From contig NZ_PEDM01000001.1 in the NCBI RefSeq assembly GCF_002742685.1, forward strand, positions 1-64,000: a stretch of 64,000 bases of DNA, given 5' to 3'. A program made the position numbers and the translations under genes. Below the pieces are notes generated by a model, which saw only the letters and a program-made list of their open reading frames with translations, searched no databases and was not told where the DNA came from. Source of the stretch: Anoxybacillus flavithermus. Its GTDB lineage: Bacteria; Bacillota; Bacilli; Bacillales; Anoxybacillaceae. This document shows, one piece after another, positions 58,008 through 64,000 of the stretch. The stretch's first letter is position 1. The number at the start of each line of letters is the position of its first letter.

Positions 58008-59321
58008 TCACCCTTGTTCAATAAGTTGAAACAACTGTTGAACACTTTCGTTTATTGTGTACGATTCATGAACATCTTGTTTTAAAAACGAAATAATTTT
58101 TGGATAATAACGAATCGCTTCGTCGATTTCACGTGACGATCCTCGTTTATAAGCACCGATTTGAATTAAATCTTCTGATTGAATATATGTCGCCAACAAC
58201 TCGCGCAATCTTTCTGCCACTTTTCGATGTTCTGGCGTCACAATGTAGTTCATGACGCGGCTGACGCTTTTTAATACGTTAATCGCTGGATATTGACCTT
58301 TATTTGCTAGTTGGCGTTCTAATACAAAATGACCATCTAAAATGCCCCTTACTGTATCAGCGATCGGTTCATTCATATCATCACCGTCAACGAGCACCGT
58401 ATAAAAAGCAGTAATCGTTCCGTGCTCATTCGTCCCCGTTCGCTCAAGCAATTTCGGTAAAATGGCAAAAACAGAAGGTGTATATCCTTTCGTTGTCGGT
58501 GGCTCACCGACCGCTAATCCGACTTCACGTTGCGCCATCGCCACACGGGTGACCGAGTCCATCATAAACATGACGTTTAGTCCCTGATCACGAAAATATT
58601 CCGCAATGGCTGTTGCTGTATATGCCCCTTTAATGCGCATGAGAGCTGGCTGATCAGATGTCGCGACAACGACGATAGAGCGTTTTAATCCTTCGGGACC
58701 GAGATCGCGTTCAATAAACTCGCGCACTTCGCGTCCGCGTTCGCCGATGAGTGCGATAACGTTTAAATCCGCATTTGTATTGCGGGCAATCATCCCCATT
58801 AACGTACTTTTCCCAACGCCCGAGCCAGCAAAAATGCCGACACGTTGTCCTTTCCCTACCGTTAATAAACTGTCAATCATTTTTACCCCGACTTCAATTG
58901 GTTCTGAAATGGGAGGACGCGTCATTGGATTTGGCGGTTGACGGTCGATTGGAACGGCCGTCAATCCTTTCGGAAGCGGTTGATCGTCAAGTGGCGCTCC
59001 TAATGCATCAATGACACGCCCGACAAGCGCTGAACCGACTTTCATTTCAAGTGGCGCTCCCGTTGCTTCTACAATGCAACCCGGAGCAATGTCTTGAACG
59101 GTTGCATAAGGCATTAAAAGTACATATTCGTCGCGGAAACCGACGACTTCCGCTTGAATTTTTTTCTTCTTTTTATGACCGATATGAATGTAACACACAT
59201 CGCCAATCGAGCTTTCTGGTCCTTTTGCTTCGATCATCAAACCGATGACGCGTGTGACTTTGCCAAATCGTTTATATGGGTCGAGCAACTCAATTTCATT
59301 GATGAGTGTTTGCCAGTTCAT
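58008..59321 (-). CDS. fliI: flagellum-specific ATPase FliI
   Basis: F1-beta-like ATPase that energises export. 437 aa. Walker A FAGSGVGKSTLMGMIA near 170, VIALIGERGREVREF, and the Walker B stretch NVMFMMDSVTRVAMAQRE. The start overlaps the fliH stop by 4 nt; GGGGGGC lies 7 nt before ATG. Confidence 0.97.
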   Translation of the reverse strand: MNWQTLINEIELLDPYKRFGKVTRVIGLMIEAKGPESSIGDVCYIHIGHKKKKKIQAEVVGFRDEYVLLMPYATVQDIAPGCIVEATGAPLEMKVGSALVGRVIDALGAPLDDQPLPKGLTAVPIDRQPPNPMTRPPISEPIEVGVKMIDSLLTVGKGQRVGIFAGSGVGKSTLMGMIARNTNADLNVIALIGERGREVREFIERDLGPEGLKRSIVVVATSDQPALMRIKGAYTATAIAEYFRDQGLNVMFMMDSVTRVAMAQREVGLAVGEPPTTKGYTPSVFAILPKLLERTGTNEHGTITAFYTVLVDGDDMNEPIADTVRGILDGHFVLERQLANKGQYPAINVLKSVSRVMNYIVTPEHRKVAERLRELLATYIQSEDLIQIGAYKRGSSREIDEAIRYYPKIISFLKQDVHESYTINESVQQLFQLIEQG

Positions 59322-60088
59322 CCGCTTGCCCCCTCGATCCGCTCAAGCAATTGTAGCTTCAATTGCTCGAGCTGCGTATCAACGCTTGCATCAATGCGCC
59401 CAAACGGTGTTTCGACAATACAACTTGTTTCAGCTAATGTTTCATCTGGATAAATAAATAAATGAATGTCTTGACTAAATAATGCTTTTAACTCATCTTT
59501 TTGGCGAACAACGACATCGTAGTACGTTGGATGCACGTACATTTTTACTTCTTCATGTTCACGAACTTCTTTAATTACTTGTTTCACAAGCCCAAGAAAA
59601 TGTTCCTTATTTTCATCAAGACGCTCACCGATAATTCGCTCCGCTACTTTGCACGCGACAAGTAAAATTGTTTCATCAGCTGATTCAAGTATATGATAAA
59701 ACTGCTCATTAGCTGATTGTACGATTTTCTTCGCCTCACGAATCGCCTCCATATATTGCTGAAATCCTTCTTGGCGCCCTTGCTCCAAACCGATCTCATA
59801 TCCTTCTTGACGCGCTTCGTTTATCCATTCACTTCGTTGTTCTTCCCATTGTCTTTGCTCTTCAGCAATTTGTTGTTGAACAGATGCGTAGTACATGTCC
59901 GCTTCTTGACGAATGTGTGCGGCTTGCTGTTCTGCCTGCTCGATGATCATCTGCACATGCTGTATCGTCGTTTCATCATGTGGCTCATGCTCTTCTTGCT
60001 GCATATCAGGCATCAATTTTTTTACTTCGATGACTGCTCGTTGCTCGGTACACGTCCGAGCAAATGGGGCTTTAATGATTTTAGACAA
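59318..60088 (-). CDS. fliH: flagellar export ATPase regulator FliH
   Basis: Peripheral stalk that tethers and inhibits FliI. About 256 aa, helical and Q/E-rich in the N-terminal half, with a C-terminal V1/A1-E-like domain ending SCIVETPFGRIDASVDTQL. TTG 60088 (MSKIIKAPF) is preferred because GGAGGAG lies 9 nt upstream; the ATG at 60097 directly abuts that SD. Overlaps fliG by 8 nt. Confidence 0.92.
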   Translation of the reverse strand: MSKIIKAPFARTCTEQRAVIEVKKLMPDMQQEEHEPHDETTIQHVQMIIEQAEQQAAHIRQEADMYYASVQQQIAEEQRQWEEQRSEWINEARQEGYEIGLEQGRQEGFQQYMEAIREAKKIVQSANEQFYHILESADETILLVACKVAERIIGERLDENKEHFLGLVKQVIKEVREHEEVKMYVHPTYYDVVVRQKDELKALFSQDIHLFIYPDETLAETSCIVETPFGRIDASVDTQLEQLKLQLLERIEGASG

Positions 60089-61091
60089 TAATATCATCTC
60101 CTCCGCCACGAGCGACGACAATTTCACCCGCTTCTTCGAGACGACGAATCACTGCGACAATACGCGATTGCGCTTCTTCTACGTCGCGAAGACGAACAGG
60201 ACCCATAAATTCCATTTCTTCTTTGAACGTTTCCGCCATACGAGAAGACATGTTGCGGAATACAACTTCTTTCACTTCATCGCTAGATACTTTCAACGCA
60301 AGCAACAAGTCGGCATTGTCCACTTCGCGAATAACACGTTGAATGGCGCGATTATCAAGCGTAACAATATCTTCAAAGACAAACATACGCTTTTTAATTT
60401 CTTCTGCTAATTCTGGGTCTTGAATTTCAAGCGCGTCTAAAATCGTTCGTTCAGTTGCCCGATCGACACCATTTAACACTTCGACAACAGCTTCAATACC
60501 ACCTGTTTGCGTGTAATCTTGTACAACCGTTGTCGACAGCTTCCGCTCGAGCACTTGTTCAACTTCATTAATCATTTCTGGTGAGGTACGATCCATCAAA
60601 GCGATGCGACGAGCAACGTCCGCTTGCATTTCTTGTGGCAGCGCTGATAAAATTTGACCGGCTTGCGTTGGTTCTAAATACGACAATACAAGTGCAATCG
60701 TTTGCGGATGTTCATTTTGCAAAAAGTTTAAAATTTGCGCCGGATCCGCCTTGCGTGCGAAATCAAACGGACGCACTTGCAGCGCAGACGTGAGACGATT
60801 AATAATGTTCATCGCCTGCTCTGGTCCAAGTGCTTTTTCAAGCACTTGTTTCGCATAAGCAATACCGCCTTGTGAAATGTAATCTTGCGCTAACGCAATT
60901 TGATGAAACTCTTCTAAAATCGTTTCTTTTTTCTCGGCATCCACTTGGCGAACGTTTGAAATTTCGAGCGTCAATTTTTCAATTTCTTCTTCAGACAAAT
61001 GTTTATATACAGATGCTGAAACGTCTGGTCCTAATGAAATGAGGAGAATGGCCGCTTTTTGTTTTCCTGTTAATTCGCCTTTTTTCGCCAT
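60081..61091 (-). CDS. fliG: flagellar motor switch protein FliG
   Basis: Rotor protein that contacts the MS ring and stators. About 336 aa. It begins MAKKGELTGKQKAAILLISL, has the EHPQTIALVLSYL motif of the middle domain, and the charged torque helix in DIVTLDNRAIQRVIREVD. ATG 61091 has a run of G 5 nt upstream; the frame to 61175 overlaps the fliF end. Confidence 0.97.
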   Translation of the reverse strand: MAKKGELTGKQKAAILLISLGPDVSASVYKHLSEEEIEKLTLEISNVRQVDAEKKETILEEFHQIALAQDYISQGGIAYAKQVLEKALGPEQAMNIINRLTSALQVRPFDFARKADPAQILNFLQNEHPQTIALVLSYLEPTQAGQILSALPQEMQADVARRIALMDRTSPEMINEVEQVLERKLSTTVVQDYTQTGGIEAVVEVLNGVDRATERTILDALEIQDPELAEEIKKRMFVFEDIVTLDNRAIQRVIREVDNADLLLALKVSSDEVKEVVFRNMSSRMAETFKEEMEFMGPVRLRDVEEAQSRIVAVIRRLEEAGEIVVARGGGDDIIV

Positions 61092-61104
61092 ACGATCCCC
61101 CCCC

Positions 61105-62691
61105 TTATTCCTCTGCAAGCCATGTTCGTAGTAATTTCGCAAACTCTTCTGGCTTTTCTTTTGCGAGCTTTTCAAGCTGCTTGCGGCGCAACGTTGCTTC
61201 TGTTTCCACTTCTTCGTTTACATCTGGAATTTGTACTGCCACTTGTTCTTCTTGTAATGACAGTTCGTCCATTTCTTCTTTTTTCCGTTTGCGCAACCAT
61301 AAAAAGACGATGAGCGCAAGGAGCACAACAAGCACACCGCCACCTGCAATATATGCCCATGTCGGAATAGTTGATGTTTGTTCGTTAAACTGCACTTTTC
61401 CGTTAAACGGCTGCACAGAAACGACGACGCGGTTTTGTAAATCAGCATCCGTCCATTGTCCAGCAATGTCTTTATCGACTGACGTCCGCACAATCGTTCC
61501 TAAAATTTTTGTAATATCATCAACCGTTTGAGCAGGAATTGAGTTTGGATCGTTCGGTTTTGGTGGCTCAACCATGACTTGAATACCTAAGTCTTTCACT
61601 TTATAAGGACTTGCAACAATCTCTCTTTTTATTCTATTAACCTCGTTATTAATTGTTTCCTCAATTCGCTCATAATCCCCGTTTGTCTCGCCATTTGTTC
61701 CTTGATAGCCCGGTACAGCGTTTTCTCCTGTTCCTGTCGTACCACCTGGTTGAGCACCTTTGCCGGAGAACGTCTCCGTAATTCGCTGTACACTTACAGC
61801 GATGCCTTCCATATTTTCTTTATCTACTGGCTCAACAAGCTCTTCTTGGCGATTTTCTTGCGTAAAATCCACGTCTGCTGTCACAGAAACGACGACTTTA
61901 TCTTGTCCAATCATCGTTCCTAACATTTGTTGAACGCGGCGTTGAATGTCGCGTTCAATTTGTTGTTTTATTTCATACTGTTCAGCAAATGTTTTGCCGG
62001 ACGAAAAATTTTCTTCATTTTTTAAGTCAAAGTACTCAAAATATTGATTCATAATGACGATATTTTCAGTAGGAAGGTTCGGCACGCTTTTGGAAACAAG
62101 GTGATATAGTGATTTAATTTGCTGCTCATTAAATTTATATCCCGCTTTTGTTTTCAAAACGATAGATGCGGATGCCTCTTCCTGTTGGTCACCAACAAAG
62201 ATTGTCGGTTGGGGTAGATTAATCATCACTTTCGCATCTTCTACCCCGTCGATACTTTTTATTAAATTGGCGAGCTCTGTTTGCATCGCCTCAATTTTCA
62301 ACACGTTAAATTCATTATCCGTCATCCCGAAACCAGCGTTTTTCCCAAAAAACGAATAATCAATACTTCCGCTATCCGGAATGCCTTCTGCAGCTAATTC
62401 CACTTTTAATGTGTTGACAAGCTGTTCAGGCACTAAAATCGTCGTTCCGTTATCGGTAATTTGCGACTTAATTCCCCGTTGATCAAGCGTCGCTTTAATT
62501 TGCCCGGCTTCTTGCGGCGATAAATTGCTGTAGAGAGGAACAAAATTCGTTCGCGTCGCAAAAAAAGCGGTAAGCGCAACGGCAACGATCAACAGCCCAA
62601 CAAGTCCTAAAGCCATCACTTTTTGCTGTTTTGTTCTCTCGCTCCAAAACAATTTCAATCGTTCTATCGCTTGTTTTAATCGCTCGTTCAT
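61105..62691 (-). CDS. fliF: flagellar MS-ring protein FliF
   Basis: Forms the MS ring, the base of the flagellum. 528 aa. Two membrane helices (about 25-46 and 443-465) enclose periplasmic-like ring-building motifs, with YSNLSPQEAGQIKATLDQRG and DFTQENRQEELVEPVD. The cytosolic tail ends KEKPEEFAKLLRTWLAEE, the FliG-binding part. A Gly/Thr/Asn-rich loop lies near 310-340. RBS GGAGGAAG upstream. Confidence 0.97.
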   Translation of the reverse strand: MNERLKQAIERLKLFWSERTKQQKVMALGLVGLLIVAVALTAFFATRTNFVPLYSNLSPQEAGQIKATLDQRGIKSQITDNGTTILVPEQLVNTLKVELAAEGIPDSGSIDYSFFGKNAGFGMTDNEFNVLKIEAMQTELANLIKSIDGVEDAKVMINLPQPTIFVGDQQEEASASIVLKTKAGYKFNEQQIKSLYHLVSKSVPNLPTENIVIMNQYFEYFDLKNEENFSSGKTFAEQYEIKQQIERDIQRRVQQMLGTMIGQDKVVVSVTADVDFTQENRQEELVEPVDKENMEGIAVSVQRITETFSGKGAQPGGTTGTGENAVPGYQGTNGETNGDYERIEETINNEVNRIKREIVASPYKVKDLGIQVMVEPPKPNDPNSIPAQTVDDITKILGTIVRTSVDKDIAGQWTDADLQNRVVVSVQPFNGKVQFNEQTSTIPTWAYIAGGGVLVVLLALIVFLWLRKRKKEEMDELSLQEEQVAVQIPDVNEEVETEATLRRKQLEKLAKEKPEEFAKLLRTWLAEE

Positions 62692-62720
62692 ATGCTTCCT
62701 CCGCTATCTCTTGAGGTCCA

Positions 62721-63014
62721 TTATACTTGCATTCTCATCACTTCTTGATATGCCTCAATGACTTTATTGCGCACTTCAATTGCTAATTGAAGCGAAACGC
62801 TTGCTTTTTGTGAAGCAATCATCACATTGTGCAAATCAACGTTTTCTCCTTTTGCTAGCTTCGTTGTCAACTGGTCTGATGCGATTTGTTGTTTATTGAC
62901 TTCATCAATCGCTTCTTTTAAAAATTGTGAAAAAGCCCGTTGCACTTCAGCTGGTTTTGCCGCTTGCGGCTGTACCGTTGGCGATAAAGCTGCACGTTGA
63001 ATGCGATCAATCAT
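62721..63014 (-). CDS. fliE: flagellar hook-basal body protein FliE
   Basis: Joins the MS ring to the rod. 97 aa. The C-terminal half has LHNVMIASQKASVSLQLAIEVRNK, the FliE signature. RBS GGAGGGG upstream of ATG. Third gene of the operon. Confidence 0.96.
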   Translation of the reverse strand: MIDRIQRAALSPTVQPQAAKPAEVQRAFSQFLKEAIDEVNKQQIASDQLTTKLAKGENVDLHNVMIASQKASVSLQLAIEVRNKVIEAYQEVMRMQV

Positions 63015-63026
63015 CCCTTACCCCTC

Positions 63027-63464
63027 CTATTTTCCGATTTCTAACGCCTTCATTAACATCCCTTTCGTCGCATTTAACACGGTCACGTTCGCTTCGTACG
63101 AGCGTGTAGCGCTCATTAAATCGACCATTTCTTTTAATGGATCAACGTTCGGCAATTGTACATATCCGTTTTCATCTGCATCCGGATGAGACGGGTCATA
63201 TACAAGTTTAAATGGTGTTTGATCCTCAACGATTTTCGTTACTTTTACTCCACCTGATGAGCGCTCGTTCATTGCTTGATTCAAGAAGGAAGAAAACGAT
63301 TCGTTCGGCTGCATCACAACCATTTTACGACGATATGGCTGCCACTTCCCATCGACCATTTTCGCTCGTGTCGTATCGACATTCGCCATATTCGCTGAAA
63401 TGACATCCATGCGCAACCGCTGAGCAGTTAACGCAGAGGCAGACACATTGAAACTTTGAAACAT
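63027..63464 (-). CDS. flgC: flagellar basal-body rod protein FlgC
   Basis: Proximal rod protein. 145 aa. Begins MFQSFNVSASALTAQRLRMD with the SANMANVDTTRAKM rod motif. C-terminal helix from YVQLPNVDPLKEMVDLM on. RBS GGGAGGAA upstream. Four bp after flgB. Confidence 0.97.
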   Translation of the reverse strand: MFQSFNVSASALTAQRLRMDVISANMANVDTTRAKMVDGKWQPYRRKMVVMQPNESFSSFLNQAMNERSSGGVKVTKIVEDQTPFKLVYDPSHPDADENGYVQLPNVDPLKEMVDLMSATRSYEANVTVLNATKGMLMKALEIGK

Positions 63465-63467
63465 GTA

Positions 63468-63848
63468 TTATTTTCCTCCCTTAATGACCGTTTTCAAAGA
63501 GTTAAACTTCCCGTTTAATCGTTCAACTAAAGCATTATAATAAATTTGGTTTTGCGCTAAATCCGACATTTCTTTATCTAAATCGACATTGTTGTTATTA
63601 TGATTGTAAACGAGATCGTTTTTAGTTGTCACGAAAAATTTGTTTGTACTTCCTTTGAACTCAAAATGGCGTGGATCGGTACGATACGCTTGTAACGCTT
63701 GCTGAAATTCGGTACGAAACTGAACATCTTTTGCTTGAAAGTTTGGTGTATCGACATTCGCAATATTGTTTGCGATTACTTTTTGTTTCAACGATGAATA
63801 ATTTAATCCTTGTTCTAGTATTTGGAATGTATTTGAAAACAATTTCAC
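63468..63848 (-). CDS. flgB: flagellar basal-body rod protein FlgB
   Basis: Proximal rod protein and first gene of the fla/che operon. 126 aa. The rod motif VIANNIANVDTPNFQAKDV is near residue 25, and a C-terminal helix ends the chain. GTG start with GGGGAGG 8 nt upstream. Confidence 0.96.
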   Translation of the reverse strand: MKLFSNTFQILEQGLNYSSLKQKVIANNIANVDTPNFQAKDVQFRTEFQQALQAYRTDPRHFEFKGSTNKFFVTTKNDLVYNHNNNNVDLDKEMSDLAQNQIYYNALVERLNGKFNSLKTVIKGGK

Positions 63849-63887
63849 GACATATTCCTCCCCATTGAGACACCGTTCGACACCTTT

Positions 63888-63916
63888 ATTGTAAAAAATT
63901 ATTTACATAATGTATA
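63888..63916 (-). promoter_or_regulatory. SigA promoter candidate of the fla/che operon, with inverted repeat over the -10
   Basis: Minus strand TATACA (63911-63916), 17 bp, TACAAT (63888-63893). An 18-bp inverted repeat TGTAAA-N6-TTTACA (63890-63907) covers the -10 and part of the spacer. It resembles the GlnR/TnrA site but is one base too long for that consensus. Predicted start near 63881, about 33 nt before flgB. Confidence 0.6.
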
Positions 63917-63922
63917 TAGGGA

Positions 63923-63949
63923 ACATTGGACTATTTTTCACATACTTTA
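63923..63949 (-). promoter_or_regulatory. SigD-like promoter candidate upstream of fla/che
   Basis: Minus strand TAAA (63946-63949), exactly 15 bp, then TCCAATGT (63923-63930), which matches the SigD -10 GCCGATAT at 5 of 8 bases. B. subtilis has a SigD promoter upstream of fla/che that feeds back on SigD. Confidence 0.4.
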
Positions 63950-63951
63950 GC

Positions 63952-63980
63952 AAAAGAGGCATCTTTACGAGAAAGATGCC
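63952..63980 (-). terminator. intrinsic terminator of the gene upstream of flgB
   Basis: Minus-strand GGCATCTTT and AAAGATGCC form a 9-bp stem with a 5-nt loop, then TCTTTTG. It would end the gene beyond the window edge, codY in B. subtilis and relatives. That gene itself is not visible here. Confidence 0.8.
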
Positions 63981-64000
63981 TTCTTGTTTTTAATGGTGTT

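Noticed and set aside
63890-63907. GlnR/TnrA box at the fla/che promoter
   Set aside because: The repeat is 18 bp, one longer than TGTNAN7TNACA; kept only as an unnamed dyad.

Overview
The window is a stretch of Firmicute (Bacillaceae) chromosome. Every supported gene lies on the minus strand, so in transcription order it reads from base 64000 down to base 1. Gene order follows the Bacillus subtilis fla/che to spoIIIE region almost gene for gene. The moderate GC content, sporulation genes (dpaA, dpaB, spoIIIE, ymxH), flagellar genes and protein sequences suggest a thermophilic or thermotolerant spore former of the Anoxybacillus/Geobacillus group. That genus call is an inference from remembered sequence similarity, not from a search.

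Region 1 (about 63980 to 36000) is the fla/che motility operon. It holds flgB-flgC-fliE-fliF-fliG-fliH-fliI-fliJ-ylxF-fliK-flgD-(flagellar operon protein)-flgE-swrD-fliL-fliM-fliY-cheY-fliZ-fliP-fliQ-fliR-flhB-flhA-flhF-flhG-cheB-cheA-cheW-cheC-cheD-(104-aa membrane protein)-sigD-(85-aa protein)-swrB. Together these encode the rod, MS ring, switch, export gate, export ATPase, hook and its length control, chemotaxis signalling, and the late flagellar sigma factor. Upstream are a terminator of the preceding gene (codY in relatives), a SigA-type promoter with an inverted repeat over its -10, and a SigD-like motif.

Region 2 (36000 to 26900) holds growth genes: rpsB and tsf (translation), pyrH (UMP kinase), frr (ribosome recycling), uppS, cdsA and dxr (isoprenoid and phospholipid precursors), rseP (site-2 protease), proS and polC. 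rpsB has a strong SigA promoter and a highly structured leader. Terminators separate rpsB/tsf, tsf/pyrH, frr/uppS and proS/polC.

Region 3 (22620 to 15170) is the rimP-nusA-rnpM-ylxQ-infB-ylxP-rbfA-truB-ribF-rpsO operon (ribosome maturation, transcription elongation and translation initiation). It has an extended -10 promoter, a leader with two hairpins that could mediate NusA autoregulation, and an S15-type rpsO leader.

Region 4 (15060 to 1) contains pnp, the ylxY polysaccharide-deacetylase homologue, the mlpA peptidase, ymxH, the spore dipicolinate genes dpaA-dpaB, the aspartate-pathway genes asd-dapG-dapA that feed dipicolinate and lysine, rnjB (RNase J2), tepA, ylzJ and spoIIIE. A roughly 215-bp structured intergenic repeat lies between rnjB and tepA. 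At the left edge, directly behind the spoIIIE terminator, is what looks like the 5' end of a group IIC intron that continues outside the window.

I see no CRISPR array, prophage, insertion sequence or defence system. The most interesting material is regulatory or structural: two genes (polC, swrD) whose Shine-Dalgarno is separated from the start codon by a perfect hairpin, the rpsB leader, the group II intron end, an intergenic repeat, and a large Asn-rich heptad-repeat insertion in the hook protein FlgE.
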